64,000 bases of DNA from Charina bottae (Eukaryota > Chordata > Lepidosauria > Squamata > Charinaidae). Location of the stretch: positions 84,391,798 to 84,455,797 of the forward strand of contig JALMGJ010000004.1 of the NCBI GenBank assembly GCA_023362775.1, read 5' to 3'. A program made the position numbers and the translations under genes. The notes below the pieces were generated by a model. That model was not told the origin of the DNA. It ran no database searches and was given only the letters and a program-made list of their open reading frames with translations. Positions 21,908-33,512 of the stretch are shown here, piece by piece; within the stretch, counting starts at the first letter, position 1; every line of letters begins with the position of its first letter.

Positions 21908-22759
21908 TTCCAATACTTACTATCCCACTGTCAGAATTAGCTTGGATCATCACTGGTTCCATGAGGAGTATACCCACCAAAACTACCTTTTTGTAAGCCA
22001 GCAAAGATCAACCTATTTCAAGTTGTGTCTGCAGAGCTGTAGCCAGCAGTCATCCAGAGTGCCATGTATAATCAGTGATATAATGAGCAGCAACTGCTGC
22101 CACGCTGGATTCCCAAACTGTCCCTTTCACAGCATCTGCGATTACAGATACGGCACTGATTTGTGCATCCGGTGCACTGCTGCTGTTACCAACATAGAGT
22201 GGAACATGGAACATGGCCTGTATACGGCAGTTTTATCACAAATGTTTCCTATGTGTCAAAGTAATGACCATCTTTTTAATTGTTTTTATTTTGATAGATA
22301 TTTAAAAACACCATGTAGAGAACAAAAATTTACTAATTTACAAATAGAAGACAACATAAGATTTCTTGATGTATTATCTGATTTAATAAATTAGTCAAAT
22401 ATGTACAGTAAGGTAACATAAAAATAAAATAGGAATATATTCCAGTGCTATGCCCTGCAGCATCAGGATACTGTATATCAGAAAATCCCCTGCCCCATCT
22501 AAAGGGGGACTGTTTAAAGTCCTCTTTCCCAACTTCTGTACTCTGATAAGAACCTTCCTCTGAGTTTTGGGAGATGCTGGAAATGCCAGCAGCAATTGAT
22601 CACTGCTTTCATGGAGGCAAAACTCCATTAAGATGTGGCTGTGCAGAGATTGCACTTCTCCAACAGTGGCTTGTAGAGTCCTTGAACAGCTGGGGTGGCC
22701 ATGGGATGCTATGCGCCAACCTCTTAGAAGCCACTCTATATGGGATGTGATACAGCTTA
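21908..22759. other. Interior of the Harbinger remnant, unresolved
   Basis: It lies between the transposase and Myb-like fragments. Decayed frames on both strands; the 150-residue plus-strand ORF at 21942-22394 carries no motif I recognise. Confidence 0.35.
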
Positions 22760-22953
22760 TGTACGGACATTTCCAGACCTAGCACTTTGGGTTACTACCC
22801 TCTTGTATTCCAGTTGGGGCACCTTTGATTTTGTTCTGTATCTTAAAAAGTGTGGAAAGCCCCTAGCCTGCAGTTCTGTTGCTATATGGTCAAACATATC
22901 AGTGTTTTCAAGGCTAAACTGGAATTCCTTCTGGACTTTGGCTTTGCCCCAGA
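22760..22953 (-). pseudogene. Harbinger-associated Myb/SANT (trihelix)-like protein fragment
   Basis: On the minus strand this reads VWGKAKVQKEFQ, LENTDMFDHIATELQARGF, then RYRTKSKVPQLEYKRVV and SGN. The spacing matches the Myb/SANT-like DNA-binding protein that accompanies Harbinger transposases (IW...KVQ...N.DIYE.IA..L..RG..R...QCR.K.K.L..EYK). Two stretches are altered, including the usual Q-C-R before the lysines. It is on the same strand as, and upstream of, the transposase. Host trihelix genes share this domain, but the neighbouring transposase favours a transposon origin. Confidence 0.65.
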
Positions 22954-24689
22954 CTCAAAGAGAGTAATGGTTTGGTTTCTCTACCATGTAATTCCGCAGC
23001 AGCACTTTGCTGGATGACTACTGCACCAGCCATTGCCTGTTACAGGATTTGGGTATGAGCATGGGAGCATGGAGCTATGGAGCAACTGAAGCACAAGGGC
23101 AAATGAGGGGCAAATGTATGGAGACCATGAGATAACAGAGAATCCTGGTTCACTCATGGCAGTTTCCACGGAAAATCAACCAGAAAACTGGCCAATGCAT
23201 TACGAGGTCAAAAACACCGCAGGAGCTCACTCCTAGGAGTTCCACAACGAAATGGTGGTTCAATGGGCACTTACAATTCTTCCCACATTCTCATCTTATT
23301 GGTCTGCACTTCCCAAAAGAGGCTTATAGCTATAAAAGTATTGCACCTCCACACACAAGTCCTCAGGTAGGAAGTCTCACATAGTGAAACTGCCACAGCT
23401 ACAAATAGAACAAAACATGTAGGACACCCTGGATGCCAAAGCTCACCCAAAGTACATTTGAACCCATAATTTGTCCAGAGTAATGATAACCAGTAGCCTG
23501 CTGCTACTAGTGTCAGGACTGGATGGTCACCCGATCATTGGAACCAGAAAATGATCACAGAAAGTACATTTGATGAACAGCGAAGTTACAGTTTCTGGGG
23601 CAACTGCCTCAACAATTAAAAAAAAAGAGGAAGCTTTGGGGGAGTAATTGCTTGGACCAATTCTTAAGTGAGCAAACCTTGAATAAGTGGATAGCTCAGT
23701 AGCTGAAATGCCAGGAGAAAAGGGTTGTTCTTCAAACTAGACTGCATCATTAGCTGGCCAAATGTGCTGCATGGTGACTGAATGCCAGAACTTGCTATGT
23801 CAAAAGGCACAATAGTTCTGGCAGAGGAGCCACCAGGGTAACTCAGCAATGGCTAACCACAGGGTGCAGGTGGGGTCATGCAGTCAGATCACATAGGACC
23901 AGTTGCTGTTGTGACCTTGCACTGGAGTGATAGTGGCTCTGTGGCTGTGTCCTTGGTCTGAAAAGAAAAGTGGGTGGAGTTGAGATGGAAAAGAAAAGCA
24001 GCTTAATCTAAATCCTATGCTCCTTTATGACACTTACTTGAATTTCTTCTTTCAATGTTTATTCCACATGTGCCTATTATTTTAGGTTACCTGCCATTTC
24101 CTCTGTCCTCGTGTATTCTTCTCCCTCAACCATCGCTCGGTAATCTTTCCATTCCCTCTTCTTAGACTATGTATATAGCAAAGCACGCTTTTTAGTTTCG
24201 GTTGCACTGCTGCCTGCACGGTGACCCATTTTCCCAGACTCTTGCTCGCTTGTTCGCTCTCTGCTTCTCAATAGCTCTCAAACAGGCGCTGTTTCAGGCT
24301 GCTGGGCACTTGCTTCGCTCCCAACCAGTCAAGTTAATAATGGATGGATAAATAAATAAATGGGGGGAGGAAAAGCAAGCCACTTTCAGAAATACCTCGG
24401 ACAGCGTCTCTACTACTTCCCATCTTCCACACCTTTTATTCTTTTGTTTGTTCTTCCATTGGCTGGTAAGTAATGCCTAGTTGTATTTTTAATAGGCTCA
24501 AGTACATGCCAGTCCGGGGTAGAGGCAGAGAGGGTGGTAACTCTAAGCAATAAGTCTCCTTCAAACACTGAAGACCCTCCCTTAACTCTTCTTCTTCTTT
24601 CCTTTTTATCGGTGCTTTCCTCTGACAGGCTAAATGTACAGAATGCGTCCTTTTCCATTGGATAGGTGCTACTGTCTGTCACGTACTAA
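22954..24689. other. Unassigned intergenic DNA upstream of the promoter
   Basis: No exon or repeat recognised. The left part may be the 5' end of the Harbinger remnant; I could not find its terminal inverted repeats. A short TAAATAAATAAAT run lies near 24347. A CCATTGGATAG (CCAAT-type) motif near 24655 is close to the CpG island. Confidence 0.4.
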
Positions 24690-25422
24690 CTATGAAAAGG
24701 GGCGGTTGTCAAGGAGAGCATGGCTATGCGAAGAGGGGCGGGGGCGGGCGGGGGCGGGCGGGGGAGATTTATCGAAATCCCTGGGAGGGGCGTGGTCTGG
24801 AAAGCTAGGGGTGTGGCTATTCAGAAAGGAAAGCGTGGTTTGGAAGGGGGTGGTGCCTTGTAAGGGAAAGGAGGGGGATGGGGGAGAGAAAGAGAGGAGG
24901 AGGTGCGCGCGCTGAGATTGCCCTTGTGTCTAGAGCTGGAAAAGCGGCTCGGGTAGCGGAGCAGTCTCCCTGCGAGCCGAGGTGAGAGAGCGCGTGCGAA
25001 GCGGTAGGAAGACGAGGGCAGCTGCCGCCACCCCATCAGTAGTCTGATTGACCGGCAAAGACTAAAAAGGAGCTCTGTCACATTTCGCGGAAGGGATAGA
25101 CGGCTCCACGAAAGAAAGGGGGTGGGGGTGCAATTGTGCCCATCCGAAAAAAGGACACGGTTGGGGACGAATTGATGGGAAGAGGAAGGCGAGCCGACAT
25201 CAGTTCTCCACCACTGCACACCCGCACGACCCTGGTTCTCGTGTTTACCCGCTGGATAGGTTGAGGGAGACACTGCGGCGGCGGCGGCGGCGGGTCTTGC
25301 TGGGGGAAGGACGACCCCGGTGAGAAGAGGAAGAAGAGGAGGAAGCTGCGGCGGTAGCGGCAGCAGCAGCAGCTGCGGGATTCTCTGCTTCGCGTCCAGC
25401 CAGCCGGAGGGAAACCTCCAGG
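24690..25422 (+). promoter_or_regulatory. CADM2: CpG-island promoter and 5' UTR of CADM2
   Basis: GC and CpG density rise sharply here, unlike anywhere else in the window. Tandem Sp1-type boxes (GGGGCGGGGGCGGGCGGGGG and repeats) occur at 24733-24764, and a reverse CCAAT box near 24655. There is no TATA box, as is usual for such promoters. The 5' UTR part holds a (GGC)n tract at about 25274-25291 and CAG-rich DNA near 25360. The start site is not resolved; transcription probably begins between about 24.9 and 25.3 kb. Confidence 0.75.
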
Positions 25423-25483
25423 ATGCGGCTGAAGCCGAGCGTCGTCTTGCGCTTATACAGCCTCTGCGGGATCCTCATACAAG
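25423..25483 (+). CDS. CADM2: CADM2 first coding exon (signal peptide)
   Basis: ATG at 25423 has A at -3. It opens 20 codons plus one base, ending CAAG before GTACCA, so the intron is in phase 1. The peptide contains VVLRLYSLCGILIQ. Human CADM2, as I recall it, starts with a peptide having K4, S6, VLR, YS, CG and LLQG in the same places, about 13 of 21 identical. CADM2 (SynCAM2, Necl-3) is a single-pass immunoglobulin-superfamily adhesion protein at synapses and axon-glia contacts. This exon supplies the cleaved signal sequence; the Ig domains lie beyond this window. The phase and CpG-island setting fit the gene. Another signal-peptide gene is possible but less likely. Confidence 0.8.
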
Positions 25484-25560
25484 GTACCACCCCCGCCCGT
25501 CCCCCTCGTTGGCCCCCGCTCTCTCCCAACTTAAGGATATGGTGTGCGTCCGAAGGTGGG

Positions 25561-28500
25561 GTATCGGCAGGGCTGAAGAGGCCACAGCTGCTATATAAAG
25601 ATCCCTCTGTTGACCTTATTTCCTCTCCCCCCTGGAGACTTGCCCTCAACCTGTTCCTCGTTTGTCTTCGTCTCTTGCTTCTCTCCCTCCCCGCCGCCCT
25701 TTCCCCCATGCCTGGCATCTCTAGCTGTGGGCTTCCCTCTTCCTTTGCCTTCTTCTGGTTCTCTCTCTTCCTTTTTGCCCATTTCCTTCATCCTTCACCC
25801 TTCAGTGTCCTCTTCCACAAAAGCCCCACTTGTGTAGCGCTTTCCGTCCTTAAAGTGCTGCACAAACATTAATCCTTCCCTGCCTGCCCTTAATAGTCTC
25901 TCCCTCGAGCCCTCCCTCCCTCCTTCCCTCCCTCTCAAGGCTCCCATTCTCCCTTTCAACTCCCTCAACCTTCCCCTTCTGCCACTCTTTTTCACCCCAC
26001 CAAAGAGGTCTACAAAAGTGAGAAGGGGAATGCAGTGAGGGGAACAACGTGTGCACTGCAACACCATCCCGGGAGGGTAAAAGCTCAAAATGGGGGGGAA
26101 AGGCGGGCTGAGACAATAAGGCTATAGAAGTGTAGCTTGTCAGAGAGGGGAGTCTTAAAGCTGAGCAAAGCTAAATATCGGATCCCCCGCTCCTCCCGCC
26201 ATAACCTATAATATGTAGTGCATCCTCACGGCCCCTTCCTCGGCTCAGTTCTTTGTTACGCATTATTTGTTCTCTCGTTTTCTTCCTAATTTATGTTCCA
26301 TTGGCACTGATACTGACCTCTTAAGTGAAATTTAGGAATTCCAATGGAAGGAATGTGTAAAGTATTTTGCTTATGTAAATGGATGGATTTGAGAATACGT
26401 GTCTGTTAAGTAAGGAGTGGAAAGCAGGGCAGCTCATTTCAAGCTTCCAACACTATCTCTTTTGCCTCTTTGAAATTGTGGTAAACGGTGAACGGCGACG
26501 TCTATTAAGGAATCAACAGAGAGATTCCGTTGTTCCTTCTTGTTCCTTCGAGAATGTGACTGTGGTGCTGGAATGTGCAATAAGGGTAATGGATGTGTGT
26601 GTGTGTGCCTGTGTGTACCCGCGTGTCTTTATGGCTGCAGTGTTTGAGTATGTGGTTGAAGGATGCTTTTGCTGCCTGTTTCTCCTTCCCTTCCCACAGG
26701 CAAGGGGAGAATGTAACAGAAATCCAAATGTGTCAGGATGAAGGATCCTTGAGTGTTAACAACCATCTAGTTTGCTTCTGGAGGCTTTAAATGAGGTCAG
26801 TGAGCACCAGCAACTTCTCCATGTTTTCTTCAGGATGGTTGGCATTTGTCCCCCCCCCCCCCCATCACGATGTCTGAGTCCAAAAATTTGTCTCAATCTC
26901 TCTATACTTATGGAATTGAGAAAGAGTTGTGACCTTGTGGTACCACATACACACACAATATCACCTCTTTGCAAGGAGTGGTGTTATAAAGTTTTTTTGG
27001 GGGGGTATGCCATGCCTCCATGCAATTGCATTAGGATGATATAAGGTCTCCAGGGAAAGCAGTAGAAGCCTTTGCTCCCCATCTCCCCAAAGCAGAGGTA
27101 ACCTTTTAAGTGAGTCTGACTCTGTTGGATTTAGGAATCTGCATAGAGCCCCAGGTTTATCTTTTTAAAGGCAATGCTGAAAAGAGGTGGAATGACTGTG
27201 TTTGGGAACTGAGATGATTTTATATGGCTATTTGCTTTTCTTACTGATCTCTGGGAACTGCTGGGAATGTCACAATACAAGGCGCTGCTGTTGTGCTGCT
27301 GTATGGGATTATTTATTGAGGAATCTGGCAGGTGGCACATGTAGGGGGTTGCCTCTCTTGTTAGATTTCCATGTGAACTGTCAATTCTCTTTGCTGCAAA
27401 AGGAGGGGGAAGCTCTCTTTATTGATTTTTCTCATCAGTGTAATCATGGTTGCTTCTGATGAAGAAAAAACTTGATTTATTTTAGGATATGGAGTCAGCT
27501 GCATTCCATGCACAATGTATTTTAGAGTAAACTGACAGTGTAAAATTGTGTCTGCCTGTCCTTATACATGTTTTTTTTAACACAGCAGTTTAGTGATTGT
27601 GCCAGGAAAAAAAAATGCACCACTGCAGGCAGCATCAGGTAAAAGAAAAATGCCATGCAAGAGCTTGCTTTTTGCTGTTACTGTTATGAAGGTAATCAAA
27701 CTGGTCCTTTCCCAGTCAGATTAAGAACAATCTATTTCTTTTTACATCACCTACATGGTATTTGCCCTATATTATAAAAAGTGGGGTGTTTTGTTTGGCA
27801 TACATCTGTCAATTTTGTTTTCAGCAGCCTTTGATGAAAATAAGAGTTCAAACATTCACCTTTACAGGTCTGGCTGAGAAGGTTGCTCTGTAAAATACTT
27901 TGCCTGATTTCTTCCTTCTAATTAAACATTAAATGACTGAATACTTCGGATATACAGAAGCCTGAGTTATGTGCCTTCATATGACAGAAATGTAACAATA
28001 AGAAGTAAATGTGCATTTATAACATAAGTATGCCATACTCAGTAGTTGTATATGGTTTAAGCACATCTTAATTTCCCATTATGTTCATAACTCTACATTG
28101 GTTTATTTTGGTCATTAGTTTGTCATTATTAATATTAATAACCTTGTTTGGAAAAACTTAGTTCTGGCAGCTTAATTGTTTCTAAACTTTGGTCTGTTCT
28201 TCATGCACACAGCCTTTTGCCTACCCACACTCCTTATCTAATTTGTAGATAAAGAACTAAACTGCATTAATAAATTGAAAATCAAGAATTTTGGTAGATG
28301 CCTAGAAAAAGCTTCACTTTTTTTTCTTGAGGACAATCCAAATCTTTTGAAATGTAAAACCATCTGGCACCTACATTCCTTATATGGAGATAGTTGTATT
28401 AATTGCAGTGGACTTGATAATAAAATCTTAATCCAATTTAAGAAAAGAAAGAAAAATGGGCAGATGAAATCCTGGTTTTTATCTCGAATTGAGACTGGTA

Positions 28501-30050
28501 ATCAAGATGATTTATACAGAAATATGGTTTTGTTGTAATGACCTTTCTTAACCAGGAGGCCAACTGCAAAAATCCAGAATACTTTGAGGAGATAATTGAT
28601 CTCCAGTTTGTATGAAGACTGACACTGCCTTTTAAGAAGTAAGCAGCCTTTATACAAAGTAGAAGACTATGTATATAAAGGTATTAGTGGATAGTGTAAA
28701 AATGAGTTTAAGATTTTACTTCATGAGGCCAGACATTTTTTCTCCTAGATTTGAATATAAATATGAAGTTTAGGTTCTCTTGCTACTGGATACAGTAAAA
28801 ATAGTGCTCCCAGTTTATGTGGCTGTAGCCTCACTTACAAATCTTAGATAAGCCATTATATAGCTAAGTATGTTATTACATTTATTGATAAACATGCTTA
28901 GTTATATTACTTTTATCTGGAAATTTTTAGAAGCTAAATAGGTGGAATTGCTTAATATTTTATCAGTCCTACAAAACCAGTTAAAAGCTTAGTTAAACAA
29001 TCTAAAACTAATCATAGATGAAATAGTTATTTTCAAAACATGTGTATTTCATACGTGGTATGAAGATTGCAGCAGTAACATTTTACTGTACTTTAAGTGT
29101 ATTGAGGTGTAAGAATTGGCCCAGAATTGTAGCTGCTATAGCCCCCTGCTGTGTGATAATGCAAATAGCATCCAGTGCTTTAAGCTGCTAGACCTTTCTG
29201 AAAATACAAAGTAGTTCTGTATTAATTTTTTTAAAAAAAAGTTAATTGTGATTTCACTAACCAGAGTAAATTTTACAGATCAGTTATAGTCTTACTGAAG
29301 TAAAAATCTCATCAAATGATTGTCAGTCTATCAGAAAAGTATATTATGATACATTCAATATCAGTAAATGATTGTCAGTAGATGGATAACTAACATTTTA
29401 TGATCTTTTCAAAACATGTTGCTAAGAAGTATATGAATTAGAATGTTGGGATTTTTTCCCTTAAAAGTAAGAAGACAATTATTTTGCTTCAATGTATGCT
29501 AGGAATAATGTGCTACAAAATTGCAGTGGTTTGGTCAAAATAATCTGTATTTGGGTCATATTTAAAATAACTCTCAATACTTACATGAGATCAATCAAGA
29601 CTTTCCCAAACCTGGTGCTTCTAAACACTTAGAATGACAACTCTTAGTACGCCATGTTGTTCAGATTTCTGGGAATTTCATTAGTGAATTCTAATAATAT
29701 CTTAAGGTTGCCATGTTGGTAAAACCTGATACATAGAAGTATATTGTGATGAAGTGTAAGACAGGATATCAGGTAACACCCTCCATAAGATACATCTGTT
29801 TCCTTATAATAACAGATGTACTAACATACGTTTTATCATTTTCTAAAATATAATTTGAACATAACTGGTGGCTTAAAATAATTTAAAATGTTATATTTGT
29901 TTATTTATGCATTACATGTATTAAAATATAGCATTTCATATATAATTCTTCCATTTATTACTATGTTTAATATCAGTAAAAATTAAAGCATTTGCTCATT
30001 TAAGGCATTAGCTTCAGAACATGACAAGAATGTTCATATTTTGTGAAATA
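25561..30050. other. Intron start without recognised repeats
   Basis: Pyrimidine-rich sequence to about 26000, then AT-rich single-copy-looking DNA with a C-run at 26852 and short TG tracts near 26595. This 4.5 kb is the longest repeat-poor stretch in the window, consistent with regulatory constraint next to the promoter (inference). The small ORFs are GC-rich or random shadows. Confidence 0.45.
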
Positions 30051-30055
30051 CTTTT

Positions 30056-30371
30056 TGTGAGGATCACAATCTTATGGCCCAAACTCAGTAATTAACAACA
30101 CAAGCCACATGGGATATGTGCAATTCTTTATTGGACCAGCATCATGCCACGTTAAAGCTGTGAATGTGGTCCCTTCCCTTCCCTCCCCGATCTTTCTTTA
30201 AGCCCTTGGCTCCCTTGTTGTTCTGCCCAAGCATCATGCCACGTTAAAGCTGAGAATTGGGTCCCTTCCCCAGCTTCCCATCATCTTCTCACCCCTCCCA
30301 GTTCTCCCTTATTTTATCCTGTGTAAGAGTGGAGTATCCAGTCCATTGCTTCTGGATTCTCTATCCTTACA
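30056..30371 (-). mobile_element. Solo LTR, 316 bp, minus orientation
   Basis: The plus strand runs TGTGAGGATC to TATCCTTACA, with CTTTT on both sides (30051-30055 and 30372-30376), a perfect 5-bp target duplication. Read on the minus strand it has TATA-like GGATAAAATAAGG and a late AATAAAG, as in an LTR. A 92-bp-spaced direct repeat of AGCATCATGCCACGTTAAAG (about 30138 and 30230) lies in the body. It is unlike the other LTRs in the window and the family is unassigned. Confidence 0.7.
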
Positions 30372-30613
30372 CTTTTACAGAGTAATAACAAAACATATAT
30401 ACTGATATATTGAAACAAAACATCTTGGAACTAAGCCTTACCAATATGGATGGAAATTTCAATGTAGATAATATTAGAGATTTAGTGCATTTAAAACAAT
30501 ATAAAAATGGTTAACTTGAAAACAATGAATTAGAATAATGTTCATATTGCATACAATACAATGCTACTAATAAAATGGGTATAAAACTTCATTTCTGCAG
30601 GATGTGGATCATA

Positions 30614-31304
30614 CAGGTAGTCCTCGACTTACAACCATTCATTTAGGGACTGTTCAAAGTTATGACAGCACCAAAAAAAGTGACTTATGACCAGTCCTCA
30701 CACTTACAACCAACACAGCATCCCCAAGGTCATGTGATCAAAATTCGGGCACTTGGCAACTGGCATGTATTTATGATGGTTGCAGCATCCCAGGGTCACA
30801 TGATTGCCATTTGCAACCTTCCCAGCCGGCTTCTGACAAGCAATATCAATGGGGAACTAACTGCATGATTATCAGGTCTAGCCCAAGAACGACATGGAAG
30901 CAATCCAGCCAAATTCCAAATCTTTATTTGCCTACACCATATAGACAGAATCTTGCCAGACTAAAATTATACTACTCTAACCTAAAGGATATAACCTGGG
31001 AGACTCTTGGGCATGGCTATTCTGAATCTCTTTCTCTTCCCACAGTCCAGCTCCAGGTTGTGTTGCCTTTTGTCTTGTCCCGCTCCGTGGAATGTGCTCC
31101 CTCCTTCCTGAGAACCAGCTGCATTACTGTAGTCCATCACATCACCTCCCCCTTCATAGACACATTCCATCACAGTGATTCACTTAATGACCGCCGCAAA
31201 AAATGTTGTAAAATCAGGTATGGCCATGTGATGCCACACTTAATGACCACACTGCTTAATGATGAATCTTCCTGTGTCTACTTTCATAAGTTGAGGACTA
31301 TCTG
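30614..31304. mobile_element. Non-autonomous Tc1/mariner-like element with TA duplication
   Basis: Termini are CAGGTAGTCCTCGACTTA at the left and the inverted CAGATAGTCCTCAACTTA at the right, 16 of 18 identical, flanked by TA on both sides. The body (ACTTACAACC, GGTCATGTGATCAAAATTCG, GATTCACTTAATGACC) is a repeat I know as very common in squamate DNA. It has no coding capacity. It is interrupted by LTR-like DNA at about 30868-31165. Confidence 0.75.
30868..31165 (-). mobile_element. LTR-like insertion inside the mariner-like element
   Basis: This segment breaks the continuity of the host repeat between CAATGGGGAAC and CAGTGATTCACTTAATGACC. On the minus strand it runs from TGATGGAATGTG to CCTGATAATCA, TG to CA, with a TATA-like GTTATATCC and AAATAAAGATTTGG. 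I could not define an exact target duplication, so the ends are approximate and the LTR nature is inferred. Confidence 0.45.
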
Positions 31305-31319
31305 TACTCGTACATGAGT

Positions 31320-31955
31320 CAAGATATTTTGAATTGGGAATTACTAAATATACCTGAACATTTAAGACTCTCTCTTTCTCATTTGTGTGTTTTTCTTTCT
31401 ATCTAATTGTTTTGCTTTGTTTTTAATCTTGATCTTTTGGGTGTCTTTCTTATACTCCTGATTTGTTGACATTCACAGATAGTAATTTTTTAATTTATAA
31501 ATTTTCCTCTCTAAATTTTATATTTCATATTTATTATGCTCTATGTTTTTTATTGTAACATGATGTGAATGTGCCATACGACAAATAAATAATATTAAAC
31601 CTAAATACAAACTTAAAAAAATAAAAATTAAAGTGAAAACAGCAGAATGTAAATAAAATTCTTAAATATTACACATACATACATACATACATACATACAC
31701 ACAATTAAAATATTTAATTTTGCTTTTAAATAGAAAAGAAGAAGGTATATAACATATCAACAAAAATAGCTTGAAGTTAGCATGTTTGACATTTGCTTAC
31801 CTTCAACTTTTCCTTTTTCAACTCTGGACCTGCATGTATATTTTTCTGCTTTGAGTCTTAATTTTATGTGCTCATGAAATAATTTCTTGCCATGAATTTT
31901 CTTCTCAACTGCAAATTTTCTAATGATTGGCTCACTTTTTAATCTTTTGCAAGGG

Positions 31956-31990
<35 letters not shown>

Positions 31991-32589
31991 TACACTCACA
32001 TACATACATACATATACATATACATACACAAACACACAAACTCAACATTATTTTGAAGATCACAGTACTTGACTTATCTTGTTGACAATTTTGTGTAGTA
32101 AAAAATGGCAAGTCCTTGTTTTTTTTTAAGAATTGGATTTTTGATTTTTTTTTCATATTTTTCACTGAATGAAAAGAAACAGACAATGCAAAGGTTACAG
32201 GAGTGCTGCTTTATTTTTGTAGGACATGATAACAGAATCTTGAAAGCCTGCCAGTTTCCCTTTCCCTCCTCTTATATTAAACTCACTCAAGACAGCGTTA
32301 TTTTGAGCTTCTTTCTCATGTCTTTTCCTTTTCCAGGACTGAATTTCTCTTATTTTCCTAAACTGTTCCTGTTCCTGCAGTCCTTCTTAAAGATTATCTA
32401 GTTATTCCACTACACCCATCAAGATTTAGACAGTCCATGGCTTCTCAAATGTAATAATCAAAGACTTTAGTTGTAGTCACTGTATCATAAGGTTATAATG
32501 TTGACTTCATAGCCTTCTGAATGTAGGCTGAATGTAGGTACTGTGATCTTTTTGTGTGTGTGAGAGAGCCTTTGAGTAATTTTTTTTCT
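31320..32589. other. Spacer with CATA and CA microsatellites
   Basis: A CATA tract lies at about 31675-31703 and (CA)n plus ACATA repeats at 31959-32041. A possible LINE-type tail, GCCATACGACAAATAAATAA, is near 31575. ORFs rich in Cys-Val near 31757-32186 are translations of the CA repeat. Confidence 0.55.
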
Positions 32590-32799
32590 TTTTTGACTCC
32601 TGGCAACTGCTGGACAAGTCGCTGCAGTTTTCTTGGCAAGGTTCTTCAGAACTGGTTTGCCATTGCCTTCTTCGTGGAACTGCAGAGAGTGACTGGCCCA
32701 AAGTCATGAAGTTGGCTTTGTGCCTAAGGCAGGACTAGAACTCACAGTCTCACAGTTTCTAGCCTGGTGCCTTAACCACTACACCAATCTGCCTCTCTA
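32590..32799 (-). mobile_element. tRNA-derived CORE-like SINE
   Basis: Full-length minus-strand copy of the 1361 family: tRNA head at the right (GCCTGGTGCCTTAACCACTA on the plus strand), CORE-like segment, GGACAAGTCGCTGCAGTTTT and a T-run at the left. Confidence 0.8.
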
Positions 32800-33351
32800 C
32801 TGTGATCCGTCTATGCTTTTTATGTACTCTCACTTGAGCCAAACTCAATGAAAAATATGTTTATCTGTTTGTAATCACCTCCTCCTGATTTCCCTGATGG
32901 AAACTTAATGTATACAATTTGTGAATAGTTTAAACATTTACGTACCTGGTTAAGGATCCTTTTTCACACTGTAGAAAAACTGTGAAGTTATGAGACAACA
33001 TGGAAAGGATATGCTGTTTATTTGTTTTTCAGGCCCAGTTTATACTTGGTGATGCCAGAGAATCTTTTTGTGTGTGAACACAATTCATAACTAAATTTCT
33101 AGAGATCATAAAATATTTGCAAGACCACTGACCATATCAATTGACAAACACAAGAAACCTAGCTCCATTTTACCATCTGCCTAAACTTCAGTTATATTAA
33201 ATATAATGCACTAATCATTCCTTTATAACTTTAAAAGCAGGTTTTGGAATGTTTTGCAAACTTTTATACTTTAGGATTTTTGGGTAAAATAGGGTTGGAG
33301 AGTTAAAATAGCATAACAACCAAAGATGGTTTCCAAAAATGAAAATAATAA

Positions 33352-33512
33352 TATCATTTATTTATTAGACTTAAATCCCATCTATAATGGGATCTTATTC
33401 TCTGAGAGATCAAAGTACAACACCTGTCAGGTTTTAGCTGAGAGACAGTGACTGGCCCAAAATGACCTAACGAGCTTGGTGGAGACTTGAACTTGGGTCT
33501 CCCTGGTCTATG
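33352..33512 (-). mobile_element. Diverged CORE-like SINE with L2-like tail
   Basis: The left end CATTTATTTATTAGAC resembles an L2-type tail in reverse. GAGACAGTGACTGGCCCAAA is the CORE-like block, and the tRNA-like part ends GGTCTCCCTGGTCTATG. It is more diverged than the copy at 57365, which has the same architecture. Confidence 0.6.

Noticed and set aside
24413..26116. Numerous GC-rich ORFs on both strands around the CpG island
   Set aside because: Low stop-codon frequency in GC-rich DNA produces them. Only the ATG at 25423, with signal-peptide similarity and a splice donor, has support.
31757..32186. Cys-Val-rich ORFs on the minus strand
   Set aside because: They translate (CA)n and ACATA repeats; no domain or conserved context.
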